Virus record (IMG/VR): IMGVR_UViG_3300046557_000204
Coordinates: 1 to 45,979 of that record
Length of the DNA: 45,979 nt
Strand: one strand, 5' to 3'
DNA from: a virus
Shown: positions 24,406 to 33,401 of the stretch, piece after piece
How the letters are laid out: every line of letters starts with the position of its first letter
Position numbering within the stretch: the stretch's first letter is position 1
The notes under the pieces: model-generated
What the model was told of the DNA's origin: nothing
Databases searched by the model: none
What the model saw: the letters and a program-made list of their open reading frames with translations, nothing else
Translations under genes and position numbers: made by a program

Positions 24406-25122
24406 CTATGGCGTCGTCTTGTTGTAGACGGCTATGGGGATGCGACGCGGCCTATCGTCCGATTGGCGGACGCCAAACATAGTGAATATCTTCCGCGGCA
24501 TCTGCGCGCCGCGAAGCTTGGCGTAACGCTTGTTCGCCTGCTCGAGCTTCATGTTCGCGTCTTTGCCGCCGCTGGCCGCCAGGTACTCGGCGGCGCAGAA
24601 TAAGACGATCATTCGATCGTCTAGATCGGCGACATCAGCTCCAGCAACAAGAGGCTTGAGGTTCCTGATGCCTGTAACCTTGACCGTACCCTCGAGCGTT
24701 ACCGGATCGGCGTTCGCGTCTGGAATTGGCCAAATCTCGAGGTTTTCGTCTTCGGCGATTTTCCAGCGCTGCGGCGGCCACTGCCGCTCGTCAAGATCGC
24801 TGTTGTAGGCGGAATAGTGCTCCGCATCTATCCCCGCATAAAGCGGACGGTAAGTGCTATCGAAGAACACTTCCATTTTCTTGATACGGTCTATATGGAC
24901 GTCGTCGGGGAAGGTGTAATAGCGCTGCCCGGCCGCCAAGGCCAAGCGGCGCTCAACACGCAGGAGCGGCCAATCGAAGTCTTCCCATAGCCATTCCTGC
25001 GTCCGTTGAATGTGGCTTACCTGCCGGTCATGGTCCTGCGAATTGTGCGCAGTATTGAACGACAGGCGGCATTCGGCCCGATACAGGTCCAGCAGCTTCG
25101 TGAGTGTGGTTCCGCGGGCCAT
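24406..25122 (-). CDS. Tail tubular protein A-like / head-tail adaptor
   Basis: The 238-residue protein has the phage adaptor pattern: LTKLLDLYRAECRLSFN, IQRTQEWLWEDFDWPLL, a beta region beginning RRLALAAGQRYYTFPDD, and a C-terminal helix AAEYLAASGGKDANMKLEQA. T7 gp11-like proteins sit under the portal and connect it to the nozzle. The gene order capsid - adaptor - nozzle agrees. The TAG is only about 12 bases before the presumed ATC start of the nozzle gene, and its downstream GGGAG acts as that gene's ribosome site. Confidence 0.85.
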   Translation of the reverse strand: MARGTTLTKLLDLYRAECRLSFNTAHNSQDHDRQVSHIQRTQEWLWEDFDWPLLRVERRLALAAGQRYYTFPDDVHIDRIKKMEVFFDSTYRPLYAGIDAEHYSAYNSDLDERQWPPQRWKIAEDENLEIWPIPDANADPVTLEGTVKVTGIRNLKPLVAGADVADLDDRMIVLFCAAEYLAASGGKDANMKLEQANKRYAKLRGAQMPRKIFTMFGVRQSDDRPRRIPIAVYNKTTP

Positions 25123-25131
25123 CAGCCGTCC

Positions 25132-25611
25132 TTACTTGAACAGGCCGTCGTCGATATCGCCGATGCCGTCGTGCTCTTCGGCTGGATCTTCGACGTGCTC
25201 GTCGACTGGCGCGTCGGTCGGCTCGGCCGCAGCAACCGGCACGGGTTCCTCGGTCAGCTCTTCGGCGATGGGCTTCGGCGCAGCGCGTGTTTCAGTCTTG
25301 AAGAAGAATTCATCAAGCTCCAGGTCGGCGAAATTGACGAACAGCGGCGCGGCGGCGCCAGGGAAGAGCGCCTCGACGACTGGAGCCGCGAACTGACCGT
25401 TCGGCTGGCTGCGACCGTAGATCTCGAGCAATCGAGCCCGTTCGGCCTTGCTGGTGCGCTTGATATCTTCCGCGTTGACGGCGATATCGGTTACGCCGTC
25501 ATAGCTGTGGATCTCGCGCAGAACGGCGACTTCCGACGGCGTGACGTTGTACTTCTGAATAGTGTTCCCGTCGTCGCCGCCGAGCTTCAAGGTGATTGTT
25601 GCGGTCTGCAT
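25132..25611 (-). CDS. Hypothetical protein with acidic tail, 159 aa, LFK end
   Basis: Residues 1-105 look folded: MQTATITLKLGGDDGN, VTPSEVAVLREIHSYDGV and AERARLLEIYG, which is a pattern common to late phage operons between capsid and adaptor genes. Residues about 115-150 are Glu/Pro/Ala-rich and disordered, ending GDIDDGLFK. That end fits the x-[IL]-F-x tail although this is a late gene. No function assigned. It follows an attenuating hairpin at 25634-25659, so it begins the lower-expressed tail part of the operon. Confidence 0.7.
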   Translation of the reverse strand: MQTATITLKLGGDDGNTIQKYNVTPSEVAVLREIHSYDGVTDIAVNAEDIKRTSKAERARLLEIYGRSQPNGQFAAPVVEALFPGAAAPLFVNFADLELDEFFFKTETRAAPKPIAEELTEEPVPVAAAEPTDAPVDEHVEDPAEEHDGIGDIDDGLFK

Positions 25612-25633
25612 TGGTCAGTCCTCTGTTGGGTTG

Positions 25634-25659
25634 AAAAAGGCGGAGCGCTAGCCCCGCCT
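25634..25659 (-). terminator. Rho-independent terminator or attenuator inside the late operon
   Basis: On the minus strand AGGCGG, a 10-base loop and CCGCCT form a GC-rich stem followed by a T run (complement of 25634-25638). It lies between the decoration-like gene (25673-26347) and the 25132-25611 gene. It would reduce transcription into the tail genes and keep capsid-level expression high upstream. Confidence 0.65.
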
Positions 25660-25672
25660 CTACTTGGTTGGC

Positions 25673-26347
25673 TTAGTAGCGGTTGCTGTAAGCCCGGCGG
25701 ATGCGAAAGACGATCGAGCCAGAACCTTCAACGAAAGCCGTGACGGCTGTCGCCTTGAAGGAAAGCGTATCGGCGACGCCGAATGCGTTCAGCGCGGTAA
25801 TCGCCGAAGCGGCGATATCCTTGCCTTTTGGGGTCGCGAGAGCCGACGTCAGGGCCAGAGCGCCGCCGGTAACGGCGACGGCATTGACGAACGGGCTGAT
25901 TGTCGCCAGCTTTGCCGCCGTGGTGACAGGCTTGTCGACGATGAAATCGACCTGCTCGATCGTGCCGGCGAAGCCGGGTTGCCAGGTCGTTACAACGTCC
26001 TGCGTGCCGGTGATCGTCGCGAGGTCGACAGGCAGCGTCACGATTTCCACGTCGTTGCCTGCAACCTGGTTGAAGTTGAACAGGATCGACGCACCAGCCG
26101 GCAAAGTCAGACCGGTGGTGTTGGTGACGGTAATGAGCGAAGCGCCGTAGGACACGGTAAAACCGGTGCCCTGAACGTACTTGTCATTGCTGTTGACGAT
26201 CATCGAAGAATTCGACAGCGCCAGCCCATTCAAGAAGCTGCCCTGCGAGAAGCCGGTAGGATAAGGAACGGTGAACGTTCCGTTGTTTGCGACAGCAGCG
26301 GCGAGGATCGTCGTGACGGCAGCAAACGAGGGGACAGTATTTGGCAT
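25673..26347 (-). CDS. Probable head decoration/structural protein, 224 aa
   Basis: The protein is Ala/Thr/Val-rich with alternating beta strands (GTFTVPYPTGFSQGSFLNG, GLTLPAGASILFNFNQVAG) and no enzymatic motif. It follows the major capsid gene directly and is separated from the tail genes by a terminator, the arrangement expected of an abundant decoration or capsid-stabilising protein. The late VDFIVDKPVTTAAKLATI stretch is known to me from phage structural proteins of unspecified role. Confidence 0.65.
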   Translation of the reverse strand: MPNTVPSFAAVTTILAAAVANNGTFTVPYPTGFSQGSFLNGLALSNSSMIVNSNDKYVQGTGFTVSYGASLITVTNTTGLTLPAGASILFNFNQVAGNDVEIVTLPVDLATITGTQDVVTTWQPGFAGTIEQVDFIVDKPVTTAAKLATISPFVNAVAVTGGALALTSALATPKGKDIAASAITALNAFGVADTLSFKATAVTAFVEGSGSIVFRIRRAYSNRY

Positions 26348-26379
26348 TTAGGGTCTCCTTTAGCCAAAATTGAGGATTT

Positions 26380-26401
26380 GGAGACGCCTTTCAGCGTCTC
26401 C
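26380..26401. other. Perfect 8-bp hairpin downstream of the capsid gene
   Basis: GGAGACGC, loop CTTTCA and GCGTCTCC form a perfect stem in the 68-bp gap between major capsid and decoration genes. No T run follows on the minus strand, so it is not a classic terminator. RNA processing or 3'-end protection of the capsid message is a reasonable guess. Confidence 0.55.
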
Positions 26402-26415
26402 TGTTTGCTGCTGTC

Positions 26416-27501
26416 TTACGCGATATCATACACCGCAGACGTGTTGAGCTGCTTGGCGATCATGACGGCGGTCGTGGTGATGCCGTTGTAGATCACGTAG
26501 CGGTCGTACGGGCGATCCGGGCTGTGCTTCTTCATGCGGTTGCCGTCCATATAGAGCAGCCGGACGCCGGCCTTGCCCATATCGAGGACATACATGCGCT
26601 TGGACAGGCCGAGATCGTCTAGGGTTGGGTCCCAAACCATGGGCAGGCCCTTCCACTTCGGATCATCCATGCCGCCGTCGGCGTTGTTCTGACCCTGGAA
26701 GCCGGTCATGGAGTAGTTGCCGTTTGCACGGAGTTCCTTCATGTAGGCCGCCCGGAAGTCCGAACCGACAAAGCACTTCATTTTCGTCTGACCGCTGCGG
26801 TATTTCGAGAGCAGGAGGTATTCCTTTTCAAGAAACTCGATCAGTGCGCCGCCGTTCGTCGTTGCCGACGTGATGGCGCCCTGCCCGCCAGCAGAACCGT
26901 AAGCCGCAGTTGCAGCACGGTTGCGCCAGAAGGTATTCGCAACGCGACCGATCGTGCCGGTCGTGCCGACTGCCGGGCTGTCGAGAATGATCGACTGGAT
27001 ACCGGCAAGGGCCTTGGCATCGGTCGAACCGTCGCCAAGGATAAGGCGATTGAGCGAGAAGGCGTAGTCTTCGCCGAGCGTGTCGTTCTTCTCGTCGAGA
27101 AGATTGGCAAGCGCGTGTTCCTCACGGCCACTCATCGGGACCGTGTTCTCGCTGTCGTTGGTTTCGTCGATATCGATGCCGTCGACCTTCAGCTCGGTAT
27201 GGGTAACGACCATGCCGATATGATGCTCGCGCCATGGGAAGCGGGCGCGCTTGATGCCGGTCGGGTTGTAGTAGGAGACCTGATCGTCACCCGTATAACC
27301 CTGAAGCGCTCCGCCACCCTGCCCGGCTTTCACCGCGAAAGAGACGTTGTCCTTGCCACCGTTAAAAGTGCCGGCGGAAGCGTTGAACGCATCAAGCATT
27401 GGCTTGTTAGCGACAAACTGCTTCCAGACGGTGCCCTTATCGATGAAGTTTTCGAGCGCGGCGTTGTTGATATTCGAGATTTCGTCGGCTGTAAAAGGCA
27501 T
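26416..27501 (-). CDS. Major capsid protein
   Basis: The 361-residue protein has the features of HK97-fold coat proteins of podoviruses. It begins MPFTADEISNINNAALENF with an N-terminal helix, then NVSFAVKAGQGGGALQGY, ARFPWREHHIGMVVTHTEL and a central ADGGMDDPKWKGLPMVWDP. The end is YVIYNGITTTAVMIAKQ. The position after scaffold and portal supports the call. There is no obvious prohead cleavage domain; the scaffold is a separate gene. It is flanked downstream by a stable hairpin. Confidence 0.9.
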   Translation of the reverse strand: MPFTADEISNINNAALENFIDKGTVWKQFVANKPMLDAFNASAGTFNGGKDNVSFAVKAGQGGGALQGYTGDDQVSYYNPTGIKRARFPWREHHIGMVVTHTELKVDGIDIDETNDSENTVPMSGREEHALANLLDEKNDTLGEDYAFSLNRLILGDGSTDAKALAGIQSIILDSPAVGTTGTIGRVANTFWRNRAATAAYGSAGGQGAITSATTNGGALIEFLEKEYLLLSKYRSGQTKMKCFVGSDFRAAYMKELRANGNYSMTGFQGQNNADGGMDDPKWKGLPMVWDPTLDDLGLSKRMYVLDMGKAGVRLLYMDGNRMKKHSPDRPYDRYVIYNGITTTAVMIAKQLNTSAVYDIA

Positions 27502-27523
27502 ACCTTTTGACCTTCAGTTTCGG

Positions 27524-28507
27524 TCAGGCCCTGCGGTTCGCACGCACGATATCGAGCGTGGACATTGCGGCGGGGCGCTGATTTCCTGCGACTTGACCGC
27601 CCATTACAGGTCGTATCGCGGGCCTCGCCTGTGGGGCTGGTGCTGCCGGCACGGGCGGACGAAACGAAGCGTTCGTAGCCTTGTATGCCTTCTGGAGTTG
27701 GGCCCTGACGCCGTCTGGCGTTGTGGGCTTGCCTTCCTTCACCTGGAGATACGCGACTTCCTTCATGAGCAAGTCCTGTTTGGCGGCGAAGTTCGGGTCT
27801 TTAAGCTGGCGATCCTGTTCCCATTCCTGCGCGGCCGATGTGATCGACTGCGCGTAGGACGTCCGTTCCTGTTGCTGGCGGCGCTGTTCCTGGAAGGACT
27901 GCGCTGCTTCGACAGAACTGGCGCGAGCCGTTGCCCGGCTGATCTCAAGTGCTGCTGCGTGCGACAGCTCATTTCGCTGAACACGCTGCTGGAGATCATC
28001 GGACAGGATCACGCCTGCGGCGACGGCAAGCTTCTGTAAGGTAGGCTGAAGCTCCGCCCACGCTTGCGCGGGGTTCGTCTTCATCAGTCCGGCAATCACG
28101 AGAGCGTCAGCCGCCTCGTTTGCGGATAGTCCTTCCTTGTCCAGAAAAGTCTGGACGTTCTGGTAGCGGATGGCGTCTGTTTCGAACGCCTTCGACTTCC
28201 GTAGAAGCTGCTGGAAACGCGGGTGCTTGTTGAAGGGAACGTCCGAGTAGTTCTCGTCGTCGTCCTTCTTGGGCGTGCCGGCGTCTAGGCCCTTATCTTC
28301 TTCGCCTTCGGCTGGCGAGGCCGTTGGTGCCCTGTCTTTCACCACGTCGCGAACGACGTTCAGAAGGTCCAGGTCATCATTTTCGCCTGTCGCGGGAGAC
28401 GACGCCGCTTGGTCAGGTTTCGCGGTTGAGACCGCTGCGCCTTGATCGTCCAGTGTCAGATCGGCGGACGGCTCCAGATCTGCAATATTATCGTCCAGTG
28501 GGGGCAT
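27524..28507 (-). CDS. Scaffolding protein
   Basis: The 327-residue protein is acidic and mostly helical with little hydrophobic core: a Pro/Ala/Asp-rich N-terminus (about 1-95), a coiled body with LQQRVQRNELSHAAALEIS and SFQEQRRQQQERTSYAQS, and a basic Pro/Ala C-terminus ending DIVRANRRA. The basic C-terminal helix usually contacts the capsid protein. Location between portal and capsid genes is classic for a scaffold. A promoter-like element lies just upstream at 28560-28532. Confidence 0.82.
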   Translation of the reverse strand: MPPLDDNIADLEPSADLTLDDQGAAVSTAKPDQAASSPATGENDDLDLLNVVRDVVKDRAPTASPAEGEEDKGLDAGTPKKDDDENYSDVPFNKHPRFQQLLRKSKAFETDAIRYQNVQTFLDKEGLSANEAADALVIAGLMKTNPAQAWAELQPTLQKLAVAAGVILSDDLQQRVQRNELSHAAALEISRATARASSVEAAQSFQEQRRQQQERTSYAQSITSAAQEWEQDRQLKDPNFAAKQDLLMKEVAYLQVKEGKPTTPDGVRAQLQKAYKATNASFRPPVPAAPAPQARPAIRPVMGGQVAGNQRPAAMSTLDIVRANRRA

Positions 28508-28531
28508 GATAGCTCCTGTTGTGGTCGTTGA

Positions 28532-28560
28532 TATGTACTGTATGTCTGCCAGTGTAGCAA
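28532..28560 (-). promoter_or_regulatory. Promoter candidate upstream of scaffold/capsid
   Basis: TTGCTA (28560-28555), a 17-bp spacer and TACATA (28537-28532) occur in the 70-bp gap between portal and scaffold genes, reading leftward. The -10 resembles TACATT at 36996-36991 and 37542-37537. It could boost scaffold and capsid transcription. Confidence 0.4.
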
Positions 28561-28577
28561 GTCATGACCTACAAAAC

Positions 28578-30926
28578 CTACACCTGATTGCTGCCAAAGG
28601 CGGGTCCGCTGCCTGATTGCCCTGGTGGCCTAGGTGCGTTGTCGCCACCTTTGCCACCCTGCATGTTCGGATTTTCCTGTCCTGGCATACCAATCTGCGT
28701 CTGCTGGTTCTGTGAAATGATCGACGGAATATCCGCTGCGATGGCGTCGGTAAGGTCCATTCGATCATCCAGACGACGAAGCGTCTCTTTCAGAAGCCAC
28801 AGCGGATTTAGCCCTGGCATCTGCATAAGCATGGGCAAGAGTTGCTTCCAGTTGTTGATCTCGACGGCCTGATTTGGCTTGCCTGTAGAGCCGGCCTCTA
28901 CCTCGAGGTAGATTTCGCTAGCAATCTCGGCGAGCGTGACTTGCGGCCAAACCGCGCCAGGTCCGACGATCTGCCCGACTTTCTCCTCAGACATTTCCTT
29001 CTGAAGGATCTGGCCGGCAGATCGCGCCAGCAGCGTCAGAAACGCGTCCAGGTCGTCGATGGAGCTGCTATCCGACGCAGACGTAGAGTTGGCGGCGATG
29101 GCGCTTTCCGTGGCGGTAGACTTCGATACGCCACCATACTGGCTTTCCTGAGCGCCGCCGACGAGCTGCATGTCGGTGAATAGCTGGTTCGTCTCGTAGA
29201 GGTTCGGGTCCACGCCAGGAACCGGGATTACCTGGAGAATGTCACCGATCTTGGCGCCGGGATCGATATTCAAGCCGACAGCCTCGAAAGGCTTAAGGCT
29301 CTTGAGCATCAACGGGTCTTCTTCGTCCGCAAAGGCGCCGTTCGCAAAAGCCCACCGCGGGCGGGCCGCTTTGCGATGCTCGCGCATGCCCTGGCGAGAA
29401 CGATTGTACTCGCGCTGCATGTCTAGCAGCAATGAGACGTCAGATGGCGGGAACAACTCCCTTTCACTCTCAACCGCGTTGAAGGTCAAGGCGTACACGG
29501 GCCAGAAGTCCTCAACGAAGACGTCAGGCGCCGCCGGCTTCCGCAAGAAGCCCGGATAACCGTCTGCGATCAAATATACGAGGCCTGACGGCTTGTCGTA
29601 ATACTTCCAGACGCAAACCAGACCCTTTTTCTTCTGTGATGGTGACACCCACTGGTAATCGTCATCCATGACGCTGTTCGCGCTTATTTCGCGCGTCGAG
29701 CCGTCATTGACCGTATAGTTGGTGTAATTGTCCTCCAGATCGACGTCGAAAAGCTCCTTCACCTCGTCCGTCGTATAGGTGTATTCGATCGTTATGTGGC
29801 GCGCGCCGACAAACCCGTCGAGCTGTTTGCAGTAGCGATCGGGAATTACCTTCGTCGACTGTGGAAAGTCGACGATAAGGCCTTCGCGCAGCACTATTTC
29901 AGGCTCTGTCTGAAGCTGCTGAACGGAATAGGTTAGCTCGGCCATCTCTGCGTCACCGTCGCCAAAGCCGCCCTCGCCGAGTTCTTGGGTCAGGTTCTTC
30001 AGATGGTCAAGCCGTGTGCGCGCATCGGCAAGCTGCTCGGTAAGACCGGGTCGAGGTCCGTATTCGCGCTGAAATCCGAGTTCGACATAGCCGACGCCAG
30101 TCGTGATCGTGCGGCGAACCGCCTGTTTCATGCCGCGCTTGAAGTCGAGCGGTTTCTGCTCACGCAAGGCCTGCGAAAAAAGGATCTCCAGCGTCCGGCT
30201 GTATTTGGTCAGCATGTTTCGGCGCTGAATGCCTTGCTGGAAGTCGGCAATGACGGCTTGCGCCTGATCAAGACCGGGTGGTAATTGGATCGGCGCCAGA
30301 GCAGTCGGCAACTGCGGCAGTACCCTTTCCGTGTAGTTGATATCGCTATGCCCTTCTGAAGCCTGCGGCGGCGCATAGCCAACCTGCGGAGGAGCCACGG
30401 GCGCGGCTACGGGTGGCACACCGCCCTCCGTAGGGATGGGCACGACGCCCGGCTGGCCGCCCGCTGTAGGATCGGAAGCGCCTGGCGCCGCCTGTATAGG
30501 CTGCCCCGTCTGTTGCGCCAGGGCCAATTGCTGCGTCGCCTGTTGCACGGTTTGAAATGCGAGCTGAAGCGAAGACGGATTTTCATCCCATACGGCAAAG
30601 TCAAGCGTATCGCGACGTCGCGCTACCGCCTTCGGGTTCTTCGCGTAAAGAGCCGCGGTCTTCATCTTCACGTGGCGCCCGACGATATTGGCGCGATAAT
30701 TGTCCTCGCTCCAGTTCTCCTCGGCGCCCCACATGGCGACTTGCATATCGCGACGCATGCGCTTGAACGCTTTGTCGTGATGCTTTTTGTCTTCCTTGAT
30801 CGTCCTGAGGATCTGCGCCGCGAGCGCCTTATCCTGCTCCGGCGTGTCGGTATCGTCAGACTTGGACGCCTCCACAGCGGGTGTCATGTCTGGCAGTCCG
30901 GCAGTGTCGTCCGTCAAATCCAACAT
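28578..30926 (-). CDS. Portal protein
   Basis: The 782-residue protein has the portal pattern. A helical N-terminal region includes DKAFKRMRRDMQVAMWGAEE and NYRANIVGRHVKMKTAALYAK. The centre has FKRGMKQAVRRTITTGVGYV and ELGFQREYG, then DVSLLLDMQREYNRSRQGMR. Near the C-terminus comes FLTLLARSAGQILQKEM and a Pro/Gln/Gly tail. A disordered Pro/Gln insertion at about 130-205 is unusual. It forms the dodecameric DNA port. The start shares one base with the TerL stop. Confidence 0.9.
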   Translation of the reverse strand: MLDLTDDTAGLPDMTPAVEASKSDDTDTPEQDKALAAQILRTIKEDKKHHDKAFKRMRRDMQVAMWGAEENWSEDNYRANIVGRHVKMKTAALYAKNPKAVARRRDTLDFAVWDENPSSLQLAFQTVQQATQQLALAQQTGQPIQAAPGASDPTAGGQPGVVPIPTEGGVPPVAAPVAPPQVGYAPPQASEGHSDINYTERVLPQLPTALAPIQLPPGLDQAQAVIADFQQGIQRRNMLTKYSRTLEILFSQALREQKPLDFKRGMKQAVRRTITTGVGYVELGFQREYGPRPGLTEQLADARTRLDHLKNLTQELGEGGFGDGDAEMAELTYSVQQLQTEPEIVLREGLIVDFPQSTKVIPDRYCKQLDGFVGARHITIEYTYTTDEVKELFDVDLEDNYTNYTVNDGSTREISANSVMDDDYQWVSPSQKKKGLVCVWKYYDKPSGLVYLIADGYPGFLRKPAAPDVFVEDFWPVYALTFNAVESERELFPPSDVSLLLDMQREYNRSRQGMREHRKAARPRWAFANGAFADEEDPLMLKSLKPFEAVGLNIDPGAKIGDILQVIPVPGVDPNLYETNQLFTDMQLVGGAQESQYGGVSKSTATESAIAANSTSASDSSSIDDLDAFLTLLARSAGQILQKEMSEEKVGQIVGPGAVWPQVTLAEIASEIYLEVEAGSTGKPNQAVEINNWKQLLPMLMQMPGLNPLWLLKETLRRLDDRMDLTDAIAADIPSIISQNQQTQIGMPGQENPNMQGGKGGDNAPRPPGQSGSGPAFGSNQV

Positions 30927-32596
30927 TAAAAGCCTCCGGACGACTTAATCGCCTTCTGATCAGCCGACCACTTGTCCGCCAATTTAACCCATGCCAGCGA
31001 TCCGAACGCCGGCTTTTCGAGCTTCTTCTTAGCAGAATTTCCGGCGGGTGCGAACTGACTTTGCATCCCCAAGCCGATCAACGACAAAGTGTCGACAAAG
31101 TCGTCATGCGTGCCGTTCGGAAACGACATCATCTGGTCGATAGCTTTTTCAGTCCAGACGGCATTTACAGGGAAATATAGTTTGCCCATGGCGACACGGC
31201 CGACCATAGACTGCGCCCTGGTGGCCTTGTCCTTGCTCGGCGTGATCTCGCGGACATTCATGTAAATGCCAGTTTCCATCATCCGTTTCCGCAGGAAAGG
31301 CCCGATAGACTTCGATATATGGCCGTTTTCAGCCCACCAGACCAGCGGCTTCTGCTTGCCGTCCGCCATCGTCAGGAACGCCTCGACGACGACGTCGGCT
31401 TTCGCCTTCTGCCAAAAACATTCCAGCAGATAGATATTCGACTGCTTGTCGACGCCGAACTTCAAGAGGACGGTAAAGTCGTTCCGTTGACCGGTAGCGA
31501 CGGCATGGTCGGACGCGCCGTAGATGCGCAAGTCTTCCGGCAGCTCGTCGGGCTTATAGAATTTGATGTTCTCGCGCTTGTATAGATCGCCGTCGAGCAT
31601 GGATGGCCGCTGCTGGTATAGCGCGGCGAAACCGAGCGGGTCTAGCGCTTGCTGCTCTTCCAGGAAGGTAAGATCGAACTTGTCCGGACCGTCAGGCCAC
31701 AGAGCCTCGCCTGGCTTGCGGCCAATCGGATCGTCTTCCTCGGCGATTGCCGGGATATTGATGATCTTTATCCGCGACGCAAGCTTAGCGTTATAATAAG
31801 GGTTCTCAGGATCGGTCAGTCGTCCGATCGGGTCGTCAGCGTGCCAGCGCGTGAACGTCAGGATGACTATTTTGCGCCCCATACGGCGCGACATGGCGAC
31901 TTTGGTGAACCAGTTCCACGCCTGATCGCGAATTGCCGGGCTCTGCGCCTCGACGTCGTCCTTGATCAGGTCGTCGCATATAAGGACGTGCCCGCCGCGC
32001 CCCGTCAGGCCGCCGCCACGGCCGACAAAGGTCCACTGACCGCCGGCCACTGTCTGGAGCCGATCGGACGCCGCGCCGCCGCGTCTGAGAGCCGATTGAG
32101 GGAATACCTGCTTGAACTGTGGTGTCTGGACGATGGCGCGGACGTCCTTGCCGAAATCGGATGCGAAATTGTCGTTATAGGTCGCAACGACGCCGTTCTG
32201 GTCCGGAAATAGCCCGATCAGCCATGCCGGCAGGCGACGGGAAACAAGCTCGGATTTTCCGTGCCGCGGCGGCATAGTCAGGATGACGAAGGTGTATTCG
32301 ACCTCTTCCTTGATGATCGCCTGGAGGACGCGCGCTACCGCTCTATGGTGCTTTGCGTCCTTGTAGCGGGAGCGCTCGACGTCGTTCGGGTCTTCCGCGT
32401 CCGGCGACGTGAACTTGACGAAGGTCATGAAGGTATCGCGGCTTTCGATCGCCTTCTTCTGACGCTTCAGCAGCTCTATCTGCTTCAGGATCTCGCTGCC
32501 GTCCTTCTCGGCTGCTTGCGCCTTGGCGACGCGCTGCTCTTCTTCCCATCCGAAGCGCTTGCCTGTCTTTGGATTGATGTTGTTTTCGCGGGTCAT
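30926..32596 (-). CDS. terL: Terminase large subunit
   Basis: The 556-residue packaging motor has Walker A MPPRHGKSE (K114, S115), an adenine-binding N-terminus, and Walker B HVLICDDLIKD. Motif III is near ILTFTRWHADD. The nuclease domain has YGASDHAVATGQRNDF (first Asp) and DDFVDTLSL near the end. It drives ATP-dependent DNA translocation and cuts concatemers. The small subunit is not adjacent but about 5 kb upstream, across the fibre and lysis genes. The start mechanism relies on a weak site after the DUF1515-like gene, 3 bases away. Confidence 0.95.
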   Translation of the reverse strand: MTRENNINPKTGKRFGWEEEQRVAKAQAAEKDGSEILKQIELLKRQKKAIESRDTFMTFVKFTSPDAEDPNDVERSRYKDAKHHRAVARVLQAIIKEEVEYTFVILTMPPRHGKSELVSRRLPAWLIGLFPDQNGVVATYNDNFASDFGKDVRAIVQTPQFKQVFPQSALRRGGAASDRLQTVAGGQWTFVGRGGGLTGRGGHVLICDDLIKDDVEAQSPAIRDQAWNWFTKVAMSRRMGRKIVILTFTRWHADDPIGRLTDPENPYYNAKLASRIKIINIPAIAEEDDPIGRKPGEALWPDGPDKFDLTFLEEQQALDPLGFAALYQQRPSMLDGDLYKRENIKFYKPDELPEDLRIYGASDHAVATGQRNDFTVLLKFGVDKQSNIYLLECFWQKAKADVVVEAFLTMADGKQKPLVWWAENGHISKSIGPFLRKRMMETGIYMNVREITPSKDKATRAQSMVGRVAMGKLYFPVNAVWTEKAIDQMMSFPNGTHDDFVDTLSLIGLGMQSQFAPAGNSAKKKLEKPAFGSLAWVKLADKWSADQKAIKSSGGF

Positions 32597-32599
32597 GGT

Positions 32600-33007
32600 C
32601 TAATTGATCCGCAGCCAATGCCGGATGGCATCGACGGCTGCGTTGCCTGTCCATACCACCACGCCGCCGATCGTTAGCCCGGCAAGCGCTATCAGGCCAC
32701 TGATACCCACGCCCAAGGTCTTGAGCCTTTTCCACTCCTCGAGCGCTGGCGCGACCTCGGCGTGGTTGTTGTCGACGGTTTCCTTCAAGGCTTTGATTTC
32801 TTCACGGATCTGTGCATCTATCTCCCCGCTAATGGCTACCGTCGTTTCAAGATGGCCTATTTGCTGAGACTGTTCGTCAATCCGCCGATGGATAATGGCC
32901 CGGTGTTCGTGGGCGTTCTTCTTTTCCTCGCGGAAGTCCGCGGTCATTCGATCCTGCCCCTCTTGGAGCCGGCCAAGTGCGAGCATTACGTCTGTCAAAG
33001 ATGCCAC
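32600..33007 (-). CDS. DUF1515-like coiled-coil membrane protein
   Basis: The 135-residue protein has MASLTDVMLALGRLQEGQ, a helical stretch with HRAIIHRRIDEQSQQIGHLE and a coiled coil to about 92, then one membrane segment (GVGISGLIALAGLTIGG) and a short tail. This resembles DUF1515 proteins of Rhizobiales phages and prophages. It lies after the spanin pair and before TerL, so it may belong to lysis. A C-terminal anchor with a cytoplasmic coiled coil is the likely topology. Confidence 0.65.
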   Translation of the reverse strand: MASLTDVMLALGRLQEGQDRMTADFREEKKNAHEHRAIIHRRIDEQSQQIGHLETTVAISGEIDAQIREEIKALKETVDNNHAEVAPALEEWKRLKTLGVGISGLIALAGLTIGGVVVWTGNAAVDAIRHWLRIN

Positions 33008-33019
33008 GTTACTGCCTTC

Positions 33020-33226
33020 TCACTTCCAGCACTTTTGCGACTGGCCGAATTTATTGTGCGCAGCTACCTGGTTCGCGAATGGCCGGTCGGTCTTGAGGAT
33101 CATTACCGACGTTGTCAGGCTTGGCGTTAACCGGCTGAAGCCGTCGCACGCATTCTGCTTTGTCGTCGTCTGACAGCCCGAAATCAGCACACAAAGCAGC
33201 AGCATCAGAGGTAGATACCTGGTCAT
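33020..33226 (-). CDS. Rz1-like outer-membrane lipoprotein (o-spanin)
   Basis: The 68-residue protein has a signal sequence and lipobox: MTRYLPLMLLLCVLISGC, cysteine 18. The mature part is short. It is embedded in another frame within the 3' part of the i-spanin-like gene (33051-33401), the classic Rz/Rz1 layout. It would be lipidated, sorted to the outer membrane, and join the i-spanin to fuse the membranes at lysis. The mature part is not very Pro-rich, unlike lambda Rz1. Confidence 0.8.
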   Translation of the reverse strand: MTRYLPLMLLLCVLISGCQTTTKQNACDGFSRLTPSLTTSVMILKTDRPFANQVAAHNKFGQSQKCWK

Positions 33227-33401
33227 TGACCACGTTCCTTTCGCGTAGAAGGATGACGGATTTGGAGAGGGCTGCGGTAGCTGCCATCTGCTTGCCTTCG
33301 CTCTGGCCTATCCAGCGCGCCGGATAGAAGACGAGGCCGGCGCCAATGACGAGGCCGGCGATGATTTTGATGTAATCGAATATCCCAAAGCCAAACATCA
33401 T
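33051..33401 (-). CDS. Rz-like inner-membrane spanin
   Basis: The start is the ATG at 33401 (MMFGFGIFDYIK), which overlaps the lysozyme TGA and has GGAGAG just upstream. The longer frame up to 33482 lies inside lysozyme. The 116-residue protein has one N-terminal membrane anchor (IIAGLVIGAGLVFYP) and a periplasmic part with a helix KQMAATAALSKSVILLRE. The Rz1-like gene is read from its 3' half. It ends REPGSCAQ. Confidence 0.8.
   Translation of the reverse strand: MMFGFGIFDYIKIIAGLVIGAGLVFYPARWIGQSEGKQMAATAALSKSVILLRERNVVNDQVSTSDAAALCADFGLSDDDKAECVRRLQPVNAKPDNVGNDPQDRPAIREPGSCAQ

Noticed and set aside
25006-26491. Large plus-strand ORFs (245 and 275 codons)
   Set aside because: They lie opposite clear late genes and a terminator, with no domain features.
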